Positions 1 to 5,371 of a stretch of DNA of 8,933 nt are shown in pieces. Below the pieces are notes generated by a model that saw nothing but the letters and a program-made list of their open reading frames with translations, ran no database searches and was not told where the DNA came from. Every line of letters begins with the position of its first letter. Position 1 is the stretch's first letter. Location: positions 1-8,933 of the forward strand of contig JAHFEC010000045.1 in the NCBI GenBank assembly GCA_023248665.1. Reading direction: 5' to 3'. This DNA comes from Microcaldota archaeon. GTDB lineage: Archaea; Micrarchaeota; Micrarchaeia; Anstonellales; Anstonellaceae. The position numbers and the translations under genes were made by a program.

Positions 1-237
1 CACTTTTCCGAAGGCTTCAAATCCATCTTTTGCAAGCCGCGTCACTTCCTCTTTGCTTGTCTTTCCTTCAGCCGCCATCAGTCCAAGTTCTGCAAGCATT
101 ATCTTCCCATAAATGCCGCCCGTGAGTTTTTCAATGTTCCTTATGCCTTTGATTGCCGGGTAGAGGAATCCGGTGCCGTCCTCCTGCAACTCGGCTTGGA
201 GGCCGGTCTTTTTCTGCACCCGTATCTGAAAAATCAT
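1..237 (-). CDS. Hypothetical protein, N-terminal 79 residues (runs off left edge)
   Basis: An open frame starts at the ATG at 237 and runs to base 1 without a stop, so only the first 79 residues are visible. It begins MIFQIRVQKKTGLQAE and contains a short segment rich in Gly, Ile and Leu (about residues 39-55), then a charged, probably helical stretch. There is no signal peptide or recognisable motif, and I do not recognise the family. The start lies 26 nt downstream of the stop of the HAD phosphatase gene, and the gap holds a purine-rich GAGAGGGGA that can serve as ribosome binding site, so the two are probably co-transcribed. GC content here (about 47% at the far left) is lower than in most of the window. 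The frame has no competing start, which supports a real gene, but its function is unknown. Confidence 0.6.
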   Translation of the reverse strand, partial: MIFQIRVQKKTGLQAELQEDGTGFLYPAIKGIRNIEKLTGGIYGKIMLAELGLMAAEGKTSKEEVTRLAKDGFEAFGKV

Positions 238-263
238 GGTATCCCCTCTCGTTTCGGAACCGT

Positions 264-956
264 TCACTTCTCTTTTTTCTTAATCCTTTCAACCAGCCCG
301 GCCAGCTCGTCCGGCTTGTTTATCTCAAAATCAGCCGCCGTGCCGTCGTCCTCGAACACCTGCCCGTATTTTGCCAAGCATGTATGCATCCCCACTTTTT
401 TCGCCCCGCTGATGTCCCGGCGCGGGTTGTCGCCCACCATGAGCGCCTCGGGCGGATCGATGCCCAGTTTCTTGCAGATGTGCAGGAAGGGCTCCGCGCC
501 CGGCTTGTAGATGCTGGTGTCGTGGAACGTGCCCACCTCGCAAAAATAGGCCTGCAACCCCGTGAATTCGAGGCGCTGGTGCGCCTGCGAGCGGGGCGCG
601 TCGGTGAGCACGGCCAGCCGGTAATCTTTCCCAAGCTCGGCGAGCATCTGGGGCACCCCGTCATACGGCTTGAGCACTTTTGCCTTGCTTTGCAAGTATG
701 CGGTTATGGCCGCATTCCTTATCCGCTCGAATTTCTCCTTCTCGAATTTGAAAGGCTTGAGCAATTCTGAAAAAGTGAGCTGGTATTCGATGCCGAACTG
801 CTCGTATACGCTGAAAATGAGCTTCTCGCAGCGCTCCGGCTCCATCTGAAGCCCCGCCTCCGTCATGGCCCGCGCCGCCTCCTTGGCGGACGCCTGCTTG
901 AATTCCCAGAAATTGACCAGCGTATTGTCCAAATCGAAAAGGATGGCTTTGAGCAT
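264..956 (-). CDS. HAD-superfamily hydrolase (subfamily IA-type phosphatase)
   Basis: This is a 230-residue cytosolic phosphatase of the haloacid dehalogenase superfamily. All four motifs are visible. Motif I is FDLDNTL with nucleophile Asp8 and acid/base Asp10. Motif II is the Thr118 in VLTDAP. Motif III is Lys151 in YKPGAEP. Motif IV is GDNPRRD with Asp176 and Asp181, the Mg2+ ligands. The roughly 80 residues between motifs I and II form the helical C1 cap typical of subfamily IA, and the length is normal for the family. Such enzymes hydrolyse small phosphomonoesters (phosphoglycolate, glyceraldehyde 3-phosphate, nucleotides); the substrate cannot be read from the sequence. A TATA-like box lies about 28 nt upstream of the ATG, which suggests a nearly leaderless transcript, although an AAAAGGA element 5 nt before the ATG could also act as Shine-Dalgarno. 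It appears to be the first gene of an operon with the partial gene at 1-237. Confidence 0.9.
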   Translation of the reverse strand: MLKAILFDLDNTLVNFWEFKQASAKEAARAMTEAGLQMEPERCEKLIFSVYEQFGIEYQLTFSELLKPFKFEKEKFERIRNAAITAYLQSKAKVLKPYDGVPQMLAELGKDYRLAVLTDAPRSQAHQRLEFTGLQAYFCEVGTFHDTSIYKPGAEPFLHICKKLGIDPPEALMVGDNPRRDISGAKKVGMHTCLAKYGQVFEDDGTAADFEINKPDELAGLVERIKKKEK

Positions 957-979
957 ATCTTCCTTTTCGAGGCGCAGGG

Positions 980-990
980 AAATAAAGCCT
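980..990 (-). promoter_or_regulatory. Putative TATA box of the HAD phosphatase gene
   Basis: The minus strand reads AGGCTTTATTTC across 990 to 979. The AT-rich core is centred near 984, about 28 nt before the ATG at 956. That is the usual archaeal TATA-to-start distance if transcription begins at or just before the start codon. It is a weak match to the TTTATATA consensus. Confidence 0.4.
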
Positions 991-1035
991 TCTCATCCGT
1001 TGTGATTTCCGGGCCTCCCACGGCCAAACAAAACA

Positions 1036-1045
1036 TTTATATTAA
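1036..1045 (+). promoter_or_regulatory. Archaeal TATA box upstream of the 1073 gene
   Basis: TTTATATTAA is a near-perfect archaeal TATA element preceded by AAAAC, which fits a purine-rich BRE. Its centre is about 33 nt before the ATG at 1073, so the transcript would have a leader of only some 6-8 nt. No Shine-Dalgarno is visible before that ATG. With the weaker minus-strand box it makes 957-1072 a divergent promoter region. Confidence 0.65.
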
Positions 1046-1072
1046 CCTTTTAACACATTATAGACGGTTCCC

Positions 1073-1738
1073 ATGCGCTTCAAGTCCCCATCCCATTCCA
1101 ATGCCGACGACGTCCCGCGCGTTTTTTCGCGCCAGGACGCGCAGCTTCTAGTCCAGCGGATGCGCGAGATGCCTTTCCTGTCTGCCGGGGAAGCCGGCCA
1201 AAACAAGATGGCTCTCCACGATTTCCTTAACGCAAAAATCTACCAGTCCAACGCCATTCTCGTTTCCTCCGCCCCCCAGGCCCGCGCCACCCTCGAGCCG
1301 GGCGAAGTTTCCCTCATCCGCGATTCTATCTTCGATTCTGCCTTCTTGTCCGTCCCCCCCTCGCGCATGCATCTGGTTTTCCCCTTCTTCGCAAAGTCCG
1401 CGGCCCCGCTCCTGTCCATCTGGGCCTTGTCATCCACCATCATCTCTTCCAACCGCCTCCAAGTCAAGGACATAGCTGAGGGCGTCCGGCCGCTGGCCCC
1501 CGTGCTCTCGCTCTGGATGGAGAATCTCAACTTCTCCGTCCTGCTCTTCGCCGGTTTCGGGCTTCTGGCCGACCGTTTCTTCTCCTCGGTGCGCAGCAAG
1601 CGCTTTCTCTCCAGCCTCGCCCGGAACATGGACCGGGCCGTCGCGGAGGCGCTCCGCTCCAGGGCGCGCCCGCTCTTCCCGGTGCGCGAGCCAGAGACGC
1701 GAAACGAACCGGTTCCCGTTTCTTCCTGTTCGTCCTAG
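1073..1738 (+). CDS. Hypothetical protein with two probable membrane segments
   Basis: A 221-residue protein that I do not recognise. Residues 1-95 are mostly polar. Two hydrophobic stretches follow, at about 101-126 (starting LVFPFFAKSAAPLL) and 143-166 (ending LLFAGFGLLA), separated by a short charged loop. The second is followed by an Arg/Lys-rich region (SSVRSKRF, then many Arg to about residue 203), as expected for a cytoplasmic flank under the positive-inside rule. The C-terminal tail is Pro, Glu and Ser rich and ends SSCSS. The ATG is placed by the strong TATA box about 33 nt upstream. Open frames on the opposite strand overlap it, but none has a comparable promoter. A GC-rich inverted repeat follows the stop directly. 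A two-helix membrane protein is my reading; no function can be assigned. Confidence 0.6.
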   Translation: MRFKSPSHSNADDVPRVFSRQDAQLLVQRMREMPFLSAGEAGQNKMALHDFLNAKIYQSNAILVSSAPQARATLEPGEVSLIRDSIFDSAFLSVPPSRMHLVFPFFAKSAAPLLSIWALSSTIISSNRLQVKDIAEGVRPLAPVLSLWMENLNFSVLLFAGFGLLADRFFSSVRSKRFLSSLARNMDRAVAEALRSRARPLFPVREPETRNEPVPVSSCSS

Positions 1739-1740
1739 GG

Positions 1741-1768
1741 CGGCGCGCCCGCTCCTTTCAGCGCGCCG
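1741..1768 (+). terminator. GC-rich hairpin just after the 1073 gene
   Basis: CGGCGCGC (1741-1748) and GCGCGCCG (1761-1768) form a perfect 8-bp stem with a 12-nt loop, starting 2 nt after the stop codon. It is followed by a pyrimidine-rich stretch (CTTCCTTCCC) rather than a clean T run. A role in termination or 3'-end stability is plausible, but archaeal termination usually depends on oligo-T. Confidence 0.4.
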
Positions 1769-1809
1769 CGCGCTTCCTTCCCGTTGGCCGCCGCCTTCTC
1801 TGCCCATGA

Positions 1810-1828
1810 AAAGGCATAAATAGCCTTT
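1810..1828 (+). promoter_or_regulatory. TATA box of the 1860 gene enclosed in an inverted repeat
   Basis: The element reads AAAGGC-ATAAATA-GCCTTT, a perfect 6-bp inverted repeat whose 7-nt centre is the TATA box. The TATA centre (about 1819) is 41 nt from the ATG at 1860, so transcription should start near 1845. A regulator bound to the arms would compete directly with TBP. Confidence 0.6.
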
Positions 1829-1837
1829 CTTCCTAGC

Positions 1838-1854
1838 CTCACCTGTCAGGTGAG
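1838..1854 (+). promoter_or_regulatory. 17-nt palindrome over predicted transcription start and Shine-Dalgarno
   Basis: CTCACCTG-T-CAGGTGAG is a perfect 8+1+8 palindrome. Its right arm contains GGTGAG (1849-1854), the Shine-Dalgarno, 5 nt before the ATG at 1860. The predicted transcription start (about 1845) lies at its centre. As DNA it resembles an operator for a dimeric repressor. As RNA it could hide the ribosome binding site in a 7-bp stem with a GTC loop, but only if transcription starts upstream of 1838. Confidence 0.55.
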
Positions 1855-1859
1855 ATGCC

Positions 1860-2681
1860 ATGTTCGTTTTCCAGACCGTTCCGAAGTCCGCGTCCCGCCC
1901 GCCGCGCCAAAAGAACATCAAAGACACGGAAGAGATCCCGGTTTCAAAAACCGTCTATAGTCAAGAGCAACTTGGGGGATTCCAGACCGGCTTCCACCAA
2001 TGGGTGAAGAACACTTACCCCGACATCTATGATCATCTCTCCCGGCAGGAGCGCATCCGCTTGCCGTCCGGCCGGCAGATTATCCTGCCCGGCGAGCAGA
2101 TATTCAAGCTCAAGGATTTCTATATGTCTCTCATCACGCGGGAGGGGCAGACGCCGGACGGCGCCAAATTCTGGACCAGCCAGTTCCTCGAGCGCGCCAA
2201 GACGCCGTTCTACCGGCCCGATTCCCCGGCCTTCATCGAGCAGCATGAGCTTAATGCCCCGGAGATGATGGCCATCACCCGATTCCTCTGGAAGCTGAAC
2301 ACCAAAAATGAGGAGCTCAAGCAAAAAGCCTTCGACAAGGACCACTACCTCGAGGAATTCGCCCACAATCCGATGGCTGGCGAGGACCGGGGCTGGGCGC
2401 TTCTTCTCATCGACCAGCGCGAATGGGGAAACCAGCACGGCGGAACCGGGAACAACCAGCTCTACTGGCTGGCTGAACTGCTCGGCAGCGCATACGGACT
2501 CAAGACCACCCAAGCCGGCACCCGCTTCTCGCTTAATACCGGTTCGGCCACGCGCGAAGAGATCCTCGCCGTCAACCTGACCAAATCGGTTTTCTTAGAG
2601 GCCTTCCGAAAATCCGGCTTCACCAAATCCGAAGCCGAGAAGGCCGCCCGCAATCTCTCCATGAAATTCGTGCCCGAATGA
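1860..2681 (+). CDS. Hypothetical soluble protein, 273 residues
   Basis: An unrecognised protein with no signal peptide or membrane segment. Residues 1-35 are low in hydrophobicity and Lys/Arg/Pro rich, probably disordered. The rest looks like a folded, aromatic-rich domain. Notable stretches are FHQWVKNTYPDIYDHLSRQE (about 45-64), an Asp/Glu/Lys-rich probable helix at about 147-168, a Gly/Asn/Gln-rich loop with GNQHGGTGNN (190-199), and a Lys-rich C-terminal helix (about 243-267). No nucleotide-binding, metal-binding or catalytic signature is evident. The ATG is chosen because GGTGAG lies 5 nt upstream and a TATA box 41 nt upstream. The two palindromes in its promoter suggest tight control. 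A strong hairpin follows the stop, so it is probably transcribed alone. Confidence 0.75.
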   Translation: MFVFQTVPKSASRPPRQKNIKDTEEIPVSKTVYSQEQLGGFQTGFHQWVKNTYPDIYDHLSRQERIRLPSGRQIILPGEQIFKLKDFYMSLITREGQTPDGAKFWTSQFLERAKTPFYRPDSPAFIEQHELNAPEMMAITRFLWKLNTKNEELKQKAFDKDHYLEEFAHNPMAGEDRGWALLLIDQREWGNQHGGTGNNQLYWLAELLGSAYGLKTTQAGTRFSLNTGSATREEILAVNLTKSVFLEAFRKSGFTKSEAEKAARNLSMKFVPE

Positions 2682-2727
2682 AGCGGCGAATCCGCCCAGC
2701 CTCCAAACTCGCCCGGCCCAAAAACCC

Positions 2728-2751
2728 GGCCGGCTTTCAGGCAAGCCGGCC
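2728..2751 (+). terminator. Strong hairpin downstream of the 1860 gene
   Basis: GGCCGGCTT (2728-2736) and AAGCCGGCC (2743-2751) form a perfect 9-bp stem with the 6-nt loop TCAGGC, followed by TTCTCC. It lies 46 nt after the stop of the 1860 gene and before the promoter of the next gene, where a transcription end would be expected. The downstream U tract is short. Confidence 0.55.
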
Positions 2752-2775
2752 TTCTCCAGCCTGCCCGACCTCACC

Positions 2776-2785
2776 CATTAAAATC
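2776..2785 (+). promoter_or_regulatory. Weak TATA-like element before the nitrilase-fold gene
   Basis: CATTAAAATC is the only AT-rich stretch in the GC-rich gap at 2682-2805. Its centre (about 2781) is 25 nt from the ATG at 2806, the same distance as for mgtA, which fits a leaderless mRNA. No Shine-Dalgarno precedes that ATG. The match to the TATA consensus is only moderate. Confidence 0.4.
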
Positions 2786-3175
2786 ATCCATGCGCCAATC
2801 CATCCATGCCCCTCGGCTCGAAAATCCGCCTCGCGCTCGTGCAGTTCTCCCCGAAGGAAGGGGACATCGAGGCCAACCTCGCCATCGCCAAAGCCCTGTG
2901 CGGCAAGAAAAAGGCCGACGTCTGGCTCTTCCCCCACCTCTTTTCCAGCGCCGCCGGCGCGCGCGACGCCCGCCGCCTCGCCGAGCCGGCCGGGGGGAAA
3001 ACCCCCGAATTCTTGCGCCAGCTCTCCCAAGAGAAAAATTCCTATGCCATCGGCTCCTATTTGGCGAAAAATCCGCGCGATGCGCGCCGGCCGCTCATCC
3101 GCTCCTTGGCGTACAACCCCGAAGGCGTGCCGGTGGCCTCGTACGATCAGATCCACCTCTCCTCCATCCCGAGCA

Positions 3176-3180
3176 TTTTT
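3176..3180 (+). other. T5 run at the apparent -1 frameshift in the nitrilase-fold gene
   Basis: The upstream frame reads AGC ATT TTT CGG, and the conserved downstream frame is recovered if the next codon is TCG starting at 3180. A sixth T, or a one-base backward slip of the TTT codon, restores a continuous protein reading SIFSAGTK. It is not a standard X-XXY-YYZ slippery heptamer. Confidence 0.6.
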
Positions 3181-3440
3181 CGGCCGGAACGAAGCTTCCG
3201 TTCTTCGACGTCTTCACTTTTCGCTCGGCCATGATCGGCTCCTATGATTTGCGCTTCCCCGAGCTGGCGCGCGAGTTCGCCCTCTCGTGGGGCTTCTTTC
3301 TTTTCGTGCAGGGCGCGTTCCGGCAAAGCGAGATCCATGCCTGGGATGCCATGCTTTGCGCGCGCGCGGCCGAGAACCAGATGTTCGTCATCGGCGCCAA
3401 CTTCGGCTCGCAGAAGGAAAAGAGAAAAAGCGCAGAAGAA

Positions 3441-3517
3441 CCGTTCGGCGGCCATTCGGGCCCAGAAGGGAACGGGCCAGTCGGTTCATCCGCCCACGAC
3501 CCGTTCGGCGGCCATTC
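3441..3517 (+). repeat. 17-bp in-frame direct repeat inside the nitrilase-fold gene
   Basis: CCGTTCGGCGGCCATTC occurs at 3441-3457 and again at 3501-3517, offset by exactly 60 bp (20 codons), and encodes PFGGHS each time. The second copy sits where nitrilases normally have the (G)GHS-xxxDPxG segment. The first copy therefore belongs to an insertion of about 20 residues, probably a partial tandem duplication whose remaining bases have diverged. Confidence 0.7.
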
Positions 3518-3817
3518 CGCGGTCTATGACCCGGCAGGCCGAAAACTCCACCAGGCCGGCGAGGGCGAGCAGGTGCTCATCCTCGACATCGACCCCTTCC
3601 AGGTGGAATGGAACCGCAACCGCTTCCAGTATCTGACCGACTCGAGGATGAAGCTCTCCGGCCGCTCGGTGTACGAGAGCGAGCAGGACCCGGACAGGTA
3701 AATTAGTGAGCATCCGAACCTGTAAGCTGGGAAATGCCCGGCACGCAAATCGAGGCGGGTTCCGGCGATATTCTGATTCTTACCCGCGTCATCCCAATCT
3801 CTCACAATTAGCAACAA

Positions 3818-3860
3818 TTATAAATGTTCACTTCCAAATATATTGTAGTTATTTGGTGAT
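3818..3860 (+). promoter_or_regulatory. Promoter and Shine-Dalgarno of the AAA+ gene
   Basis: TTATAAAT (3818-3825) is a good archaeal TATA box and predicts transcription from about 3847. GGTGAT (3855-3860) lies 4 nt before the ATG at 3865 and is an excellent archaeal ribosome binding site. Together they fix the start at 3865 and argue against the in-frame GTG at 3706. The rest of the gap (3702-3817) shows only the short repeated word CAATTA just upstream of the TATA box. Confidence 0.75.
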
Positions 3861-3864
3861 ATTC

Positions 3865-5361
3865 ATGGAAGATAGATATTTTAATTTCAAACAGCTTCAG
3901 GCCGAATGGAGTAACAACGTAGATTCCAGCGACTTCATTTATGTAAAAAAGGGTTCGGATAGCGTTTTTTACCGCGAAAGAGATAAGCGCGAAATCAAAT
4001 TCAGTCAGTCGGTAGTAAATCCATATTACGGATTCATCAATGTCACTGATTTCTCCAACGAGAAAATCGAGCAGTTATTCCGTCTTGTGCGTGCATCTGG
4101 AGTATCATTACTTCCTCTTAACTTTGATGACTCTATCGTTTTTCTGGACTTCTTTGAAGGGAAAGGGAAAGGGTATTCCCATTTGAGCCAGATCTCGGCT
4201 CTTGGCCTAGTCAATGAGTATATCAAATCTGGCACAGAAGACGATTTTAATAATATTGTTAAGGCCTTCAAACTAAAAGAAACACATAACATCGGTTCCA
4301 TTTTGGGTTACGGCCCCCAGTTGTCTGCTTATGAATCTGTGGATATCATCTCCGAAATCAGCGCGAAGCTGGCTGATTTTGCCGGGATCCAGAAATTCTG
4401 TGGGGAGCTTCTGGCTTCTGCCAAACAAGTCGTGATCGGCCAGGATGCTTCCATCAAAGACCTCATTATCAAGCTGGTCACATATATCAAGGACGAATCC
4501 TCTCAGGGTTCTCCCATACTGGTCACCGGCTCAACCGGATGTGGAAAAACCTATTCAATCAAGACCCTTGCCAAGCTGATCGGGCTTCCATTCACAGAAA
4601 TTTCTACGCCTGAGCTTACGCCGGAGGGCTACGTGGGAAAGAATATATCCACCGTCCTTTTCAATGCAGTTATTGAAAAAGTGCAAGAATTCGGAGCCTA
4701 TCCCAATCGTCTTATCATCTATCTGGATGAATTCGGAAAAATCCTCCAACGTGGAAGCAGCAGTGATAATTTCACCCGAGAGATCCAGAACCAATTCCTA
4801 AAACTGCTCGAACCGGGAGCCAAACTTTCTGTATCTTTGGGCTCAAGCGCAGTCAAGGAGCTTCCTTTCCGCGCGATGGTCATCCTGTCCGATGCCTTCT
4901 CATTCATCAAACGGGATCATGGCGAAGACCCTCTGACCCGCAATGATCTGGTTGAGGCCGGTTTCATACCTGAACTGGCCGGCCGCATCCAACTGGTTAG
5001 TCCATTTAAGACCCTTGGTTCGTCCGAGTTTGAGCAGATATTGATCCGCGGCCAGCAGAGCGTCCTGAAATTGCAGGAGCGGCAGTGCACGAATATGGGG
5101 TTGAATCTCGTGTTCGAACCGGATTCCATCCGACTTATCGCCCAGCTTGCCGAAAAAGATGGCGCCGGCGGCCGGTCCCTCAACCACCTCGTGGGCACGC
5201 TGGTGGAAAAAGAGCTTGGCAAACGCATTTTCCCCAACGACTCGAAGGATAAAGTGAGCACCATGATAAAGATTAACGAAGCGGTGGTGCGCAAGCATTT
5301 TCCAGAAAACGGGAAAGTCCGAACCGGCGGGTTCGGGTTTCTCGCTCACCAAAAAATCTAA
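3865..5361 (+). CDS. ClpX-like AAA+ ATPase with a novel N-terminal domain
   Basis: A 498-residue protein. Residues 185-450 form a Clp/HSP100-type AAA+ module closest to ClpX. It starts VVIGQD (189-194). Walker A is GSTGCGKT (222-229), the pore loop is GYVG (255-258), and Walker B is IIYLDE (284-289). Sensor 1 lies in VILSDAF (339-345), the box VII arginine in GFIPELAGR (Arg374), and sensor 2 in GAGGRSLN (Arg437). These elements imply an ATP-driven hexameric protein unfoldase or remodeller in the cytosol. Residues 1-180 do not match the ClpX zinc domain; only Cys179 is present there, so no C4 site exists. The segment between sensor 1 and box VII is short and lacks an IGF-type tripeptide, so canonical ClpP docking is not expected. 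No peptidase gene is adjacent. The 5' half is AT-rich (33-42% GC in sampled 60-nt lines) and the 3' end GC-rich, suggesting transfer or mosaic origin. Substrate unknown. Confidence 0.88.
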   Translation: MEDRYFNFKQLQAEWSNNVDSSDFIYVKKGSDSVFYRERDKREIKFSQSVVNPYYGFINVTDFSNEKIEQLFRLVRASGVSLLPLNFDDSIVFLDFFEGKGKGYSHLSQISALGLVNEYIKSGTEDDFNNIVKAFKLKETHNIGSILGYGPQLSAYESVDIISEISAKLADFAGIQKFCGELLASAKQVVIGQDASIKDLIIKLVTYIKDESSQGSPILVTGSTGCGKTYSIKTLAKLIGLPFTEISTPELTPEGYVGKNISTVLFNAVIEKVQEFGAYPNRLIIYLDEFGKILQRGSSSDNFTREIQNQFLKLLEPGAKLSVSLGSSAVKELPFRAMVILSDAFSFIKRDHGEDPLTRNDLVEAGFIPELAGRIQLVSPFKTLGSSEFEQILIRGQQSVLKLQERQCTNMGLNLVFEPDSIRLIAQLAEKDGAGGRSLNHLVGTLVEKELGKRIFPNDSKDKVSTMIKINEAVVRKHFPENGKVRTGGFGFLAHQKI

Positions 5362-5365
5362 AAAA
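5351..5365 (-). terminator. Oligo-T terminator of the superoxide dismutase gene
   Basis: On the minus strand, just after the TGA of the dismutase gene, the sequence reads TTTTTT-AGA-TTTTTT (5365 to 5351). This matches archaeal intrinsic termination, which relies on U tracts. It overlaps the last codons and stop of the convergent AAA+ gene. Confidence 0.6.
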
Positions 5366-5371
5366 CTCCGT

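Larger units (their letters stand above)
2806..3701 (+). pseudogene. Frameshifted nitrilase-fold (carbon-nitrogen hydrolase) gene lacking the catalytic triad
   Basis: Two overlapping frames together encode a nitrilase-superfamily protein. The first frame (from 2806) gives IRLALVQFSPKEGDIEANL, the usual nitrilase N-terminus, and runs to YDQIHLSSIPSIF. The family pattern resumes one frame back with SAGTKLPFFDVFTF, IGSYDLRFPEL, ARAAENQMFVIGAN and GGHSAVYDPAGR, ending at 3701. Joining them at the T run 3176-3180 (one extra T, or a -1 slip) gives 298 residues, a normal length. In this join every triad residue is replaced: Glu by His44 (FPHL), Lys by Gln115 (YDQIHL) and Cys by Ser146 (GSYDLRF). The second part has no internal stops and keeps the scaffold residues, so decay is recent or the product is a non-catalytic pseudoenzyme. 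Amidase activity is not expected. A sequencing error at the T run would make it an intact but catalytically dead gene. Confidence 0.8.

Noticed and set aside
153..770. A 205-codon plus-strand frame opposite the HAD phosphatase
   Set aside because: The minus strand encodes all four HAD motifs here, and this frame has no family resemblance or start signals.
1430..1927. A 165-codon minus-strand frame opposite the 1073 gene and its 3' gap
   Set aside because: Gly/Arg/Glu-rich composition and no upstream TATA or Shine-Dalgarno, and it crosses the promoter of the 1860 gene.
2678..3247. An open frame starting in an ATGA overlap with the stop of the 1860 gene
   Set aside because: The overlap looks like translational coupling, but the product is Ser/Pro/Arg-rich and out of frame with the conserved nitrilase sequence, and a hairpin lies within it.
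3754..3787. GCGGGT ... ACCCGC inverted repeat with a 22-nt loop, considered as a tRNA remnant or terminator
   Set aside because: The stem is only 6 bp, no cloverleaf can be built, and no T run follows.
3706..3864. N-terminal extension of the AAA+ protein from the GTG at 3706
   Set aside because: The TATA box (3818-3825) and the GGTGAT Shine-Dalgarno lie inside this stretch and point to the ATG at 3865.
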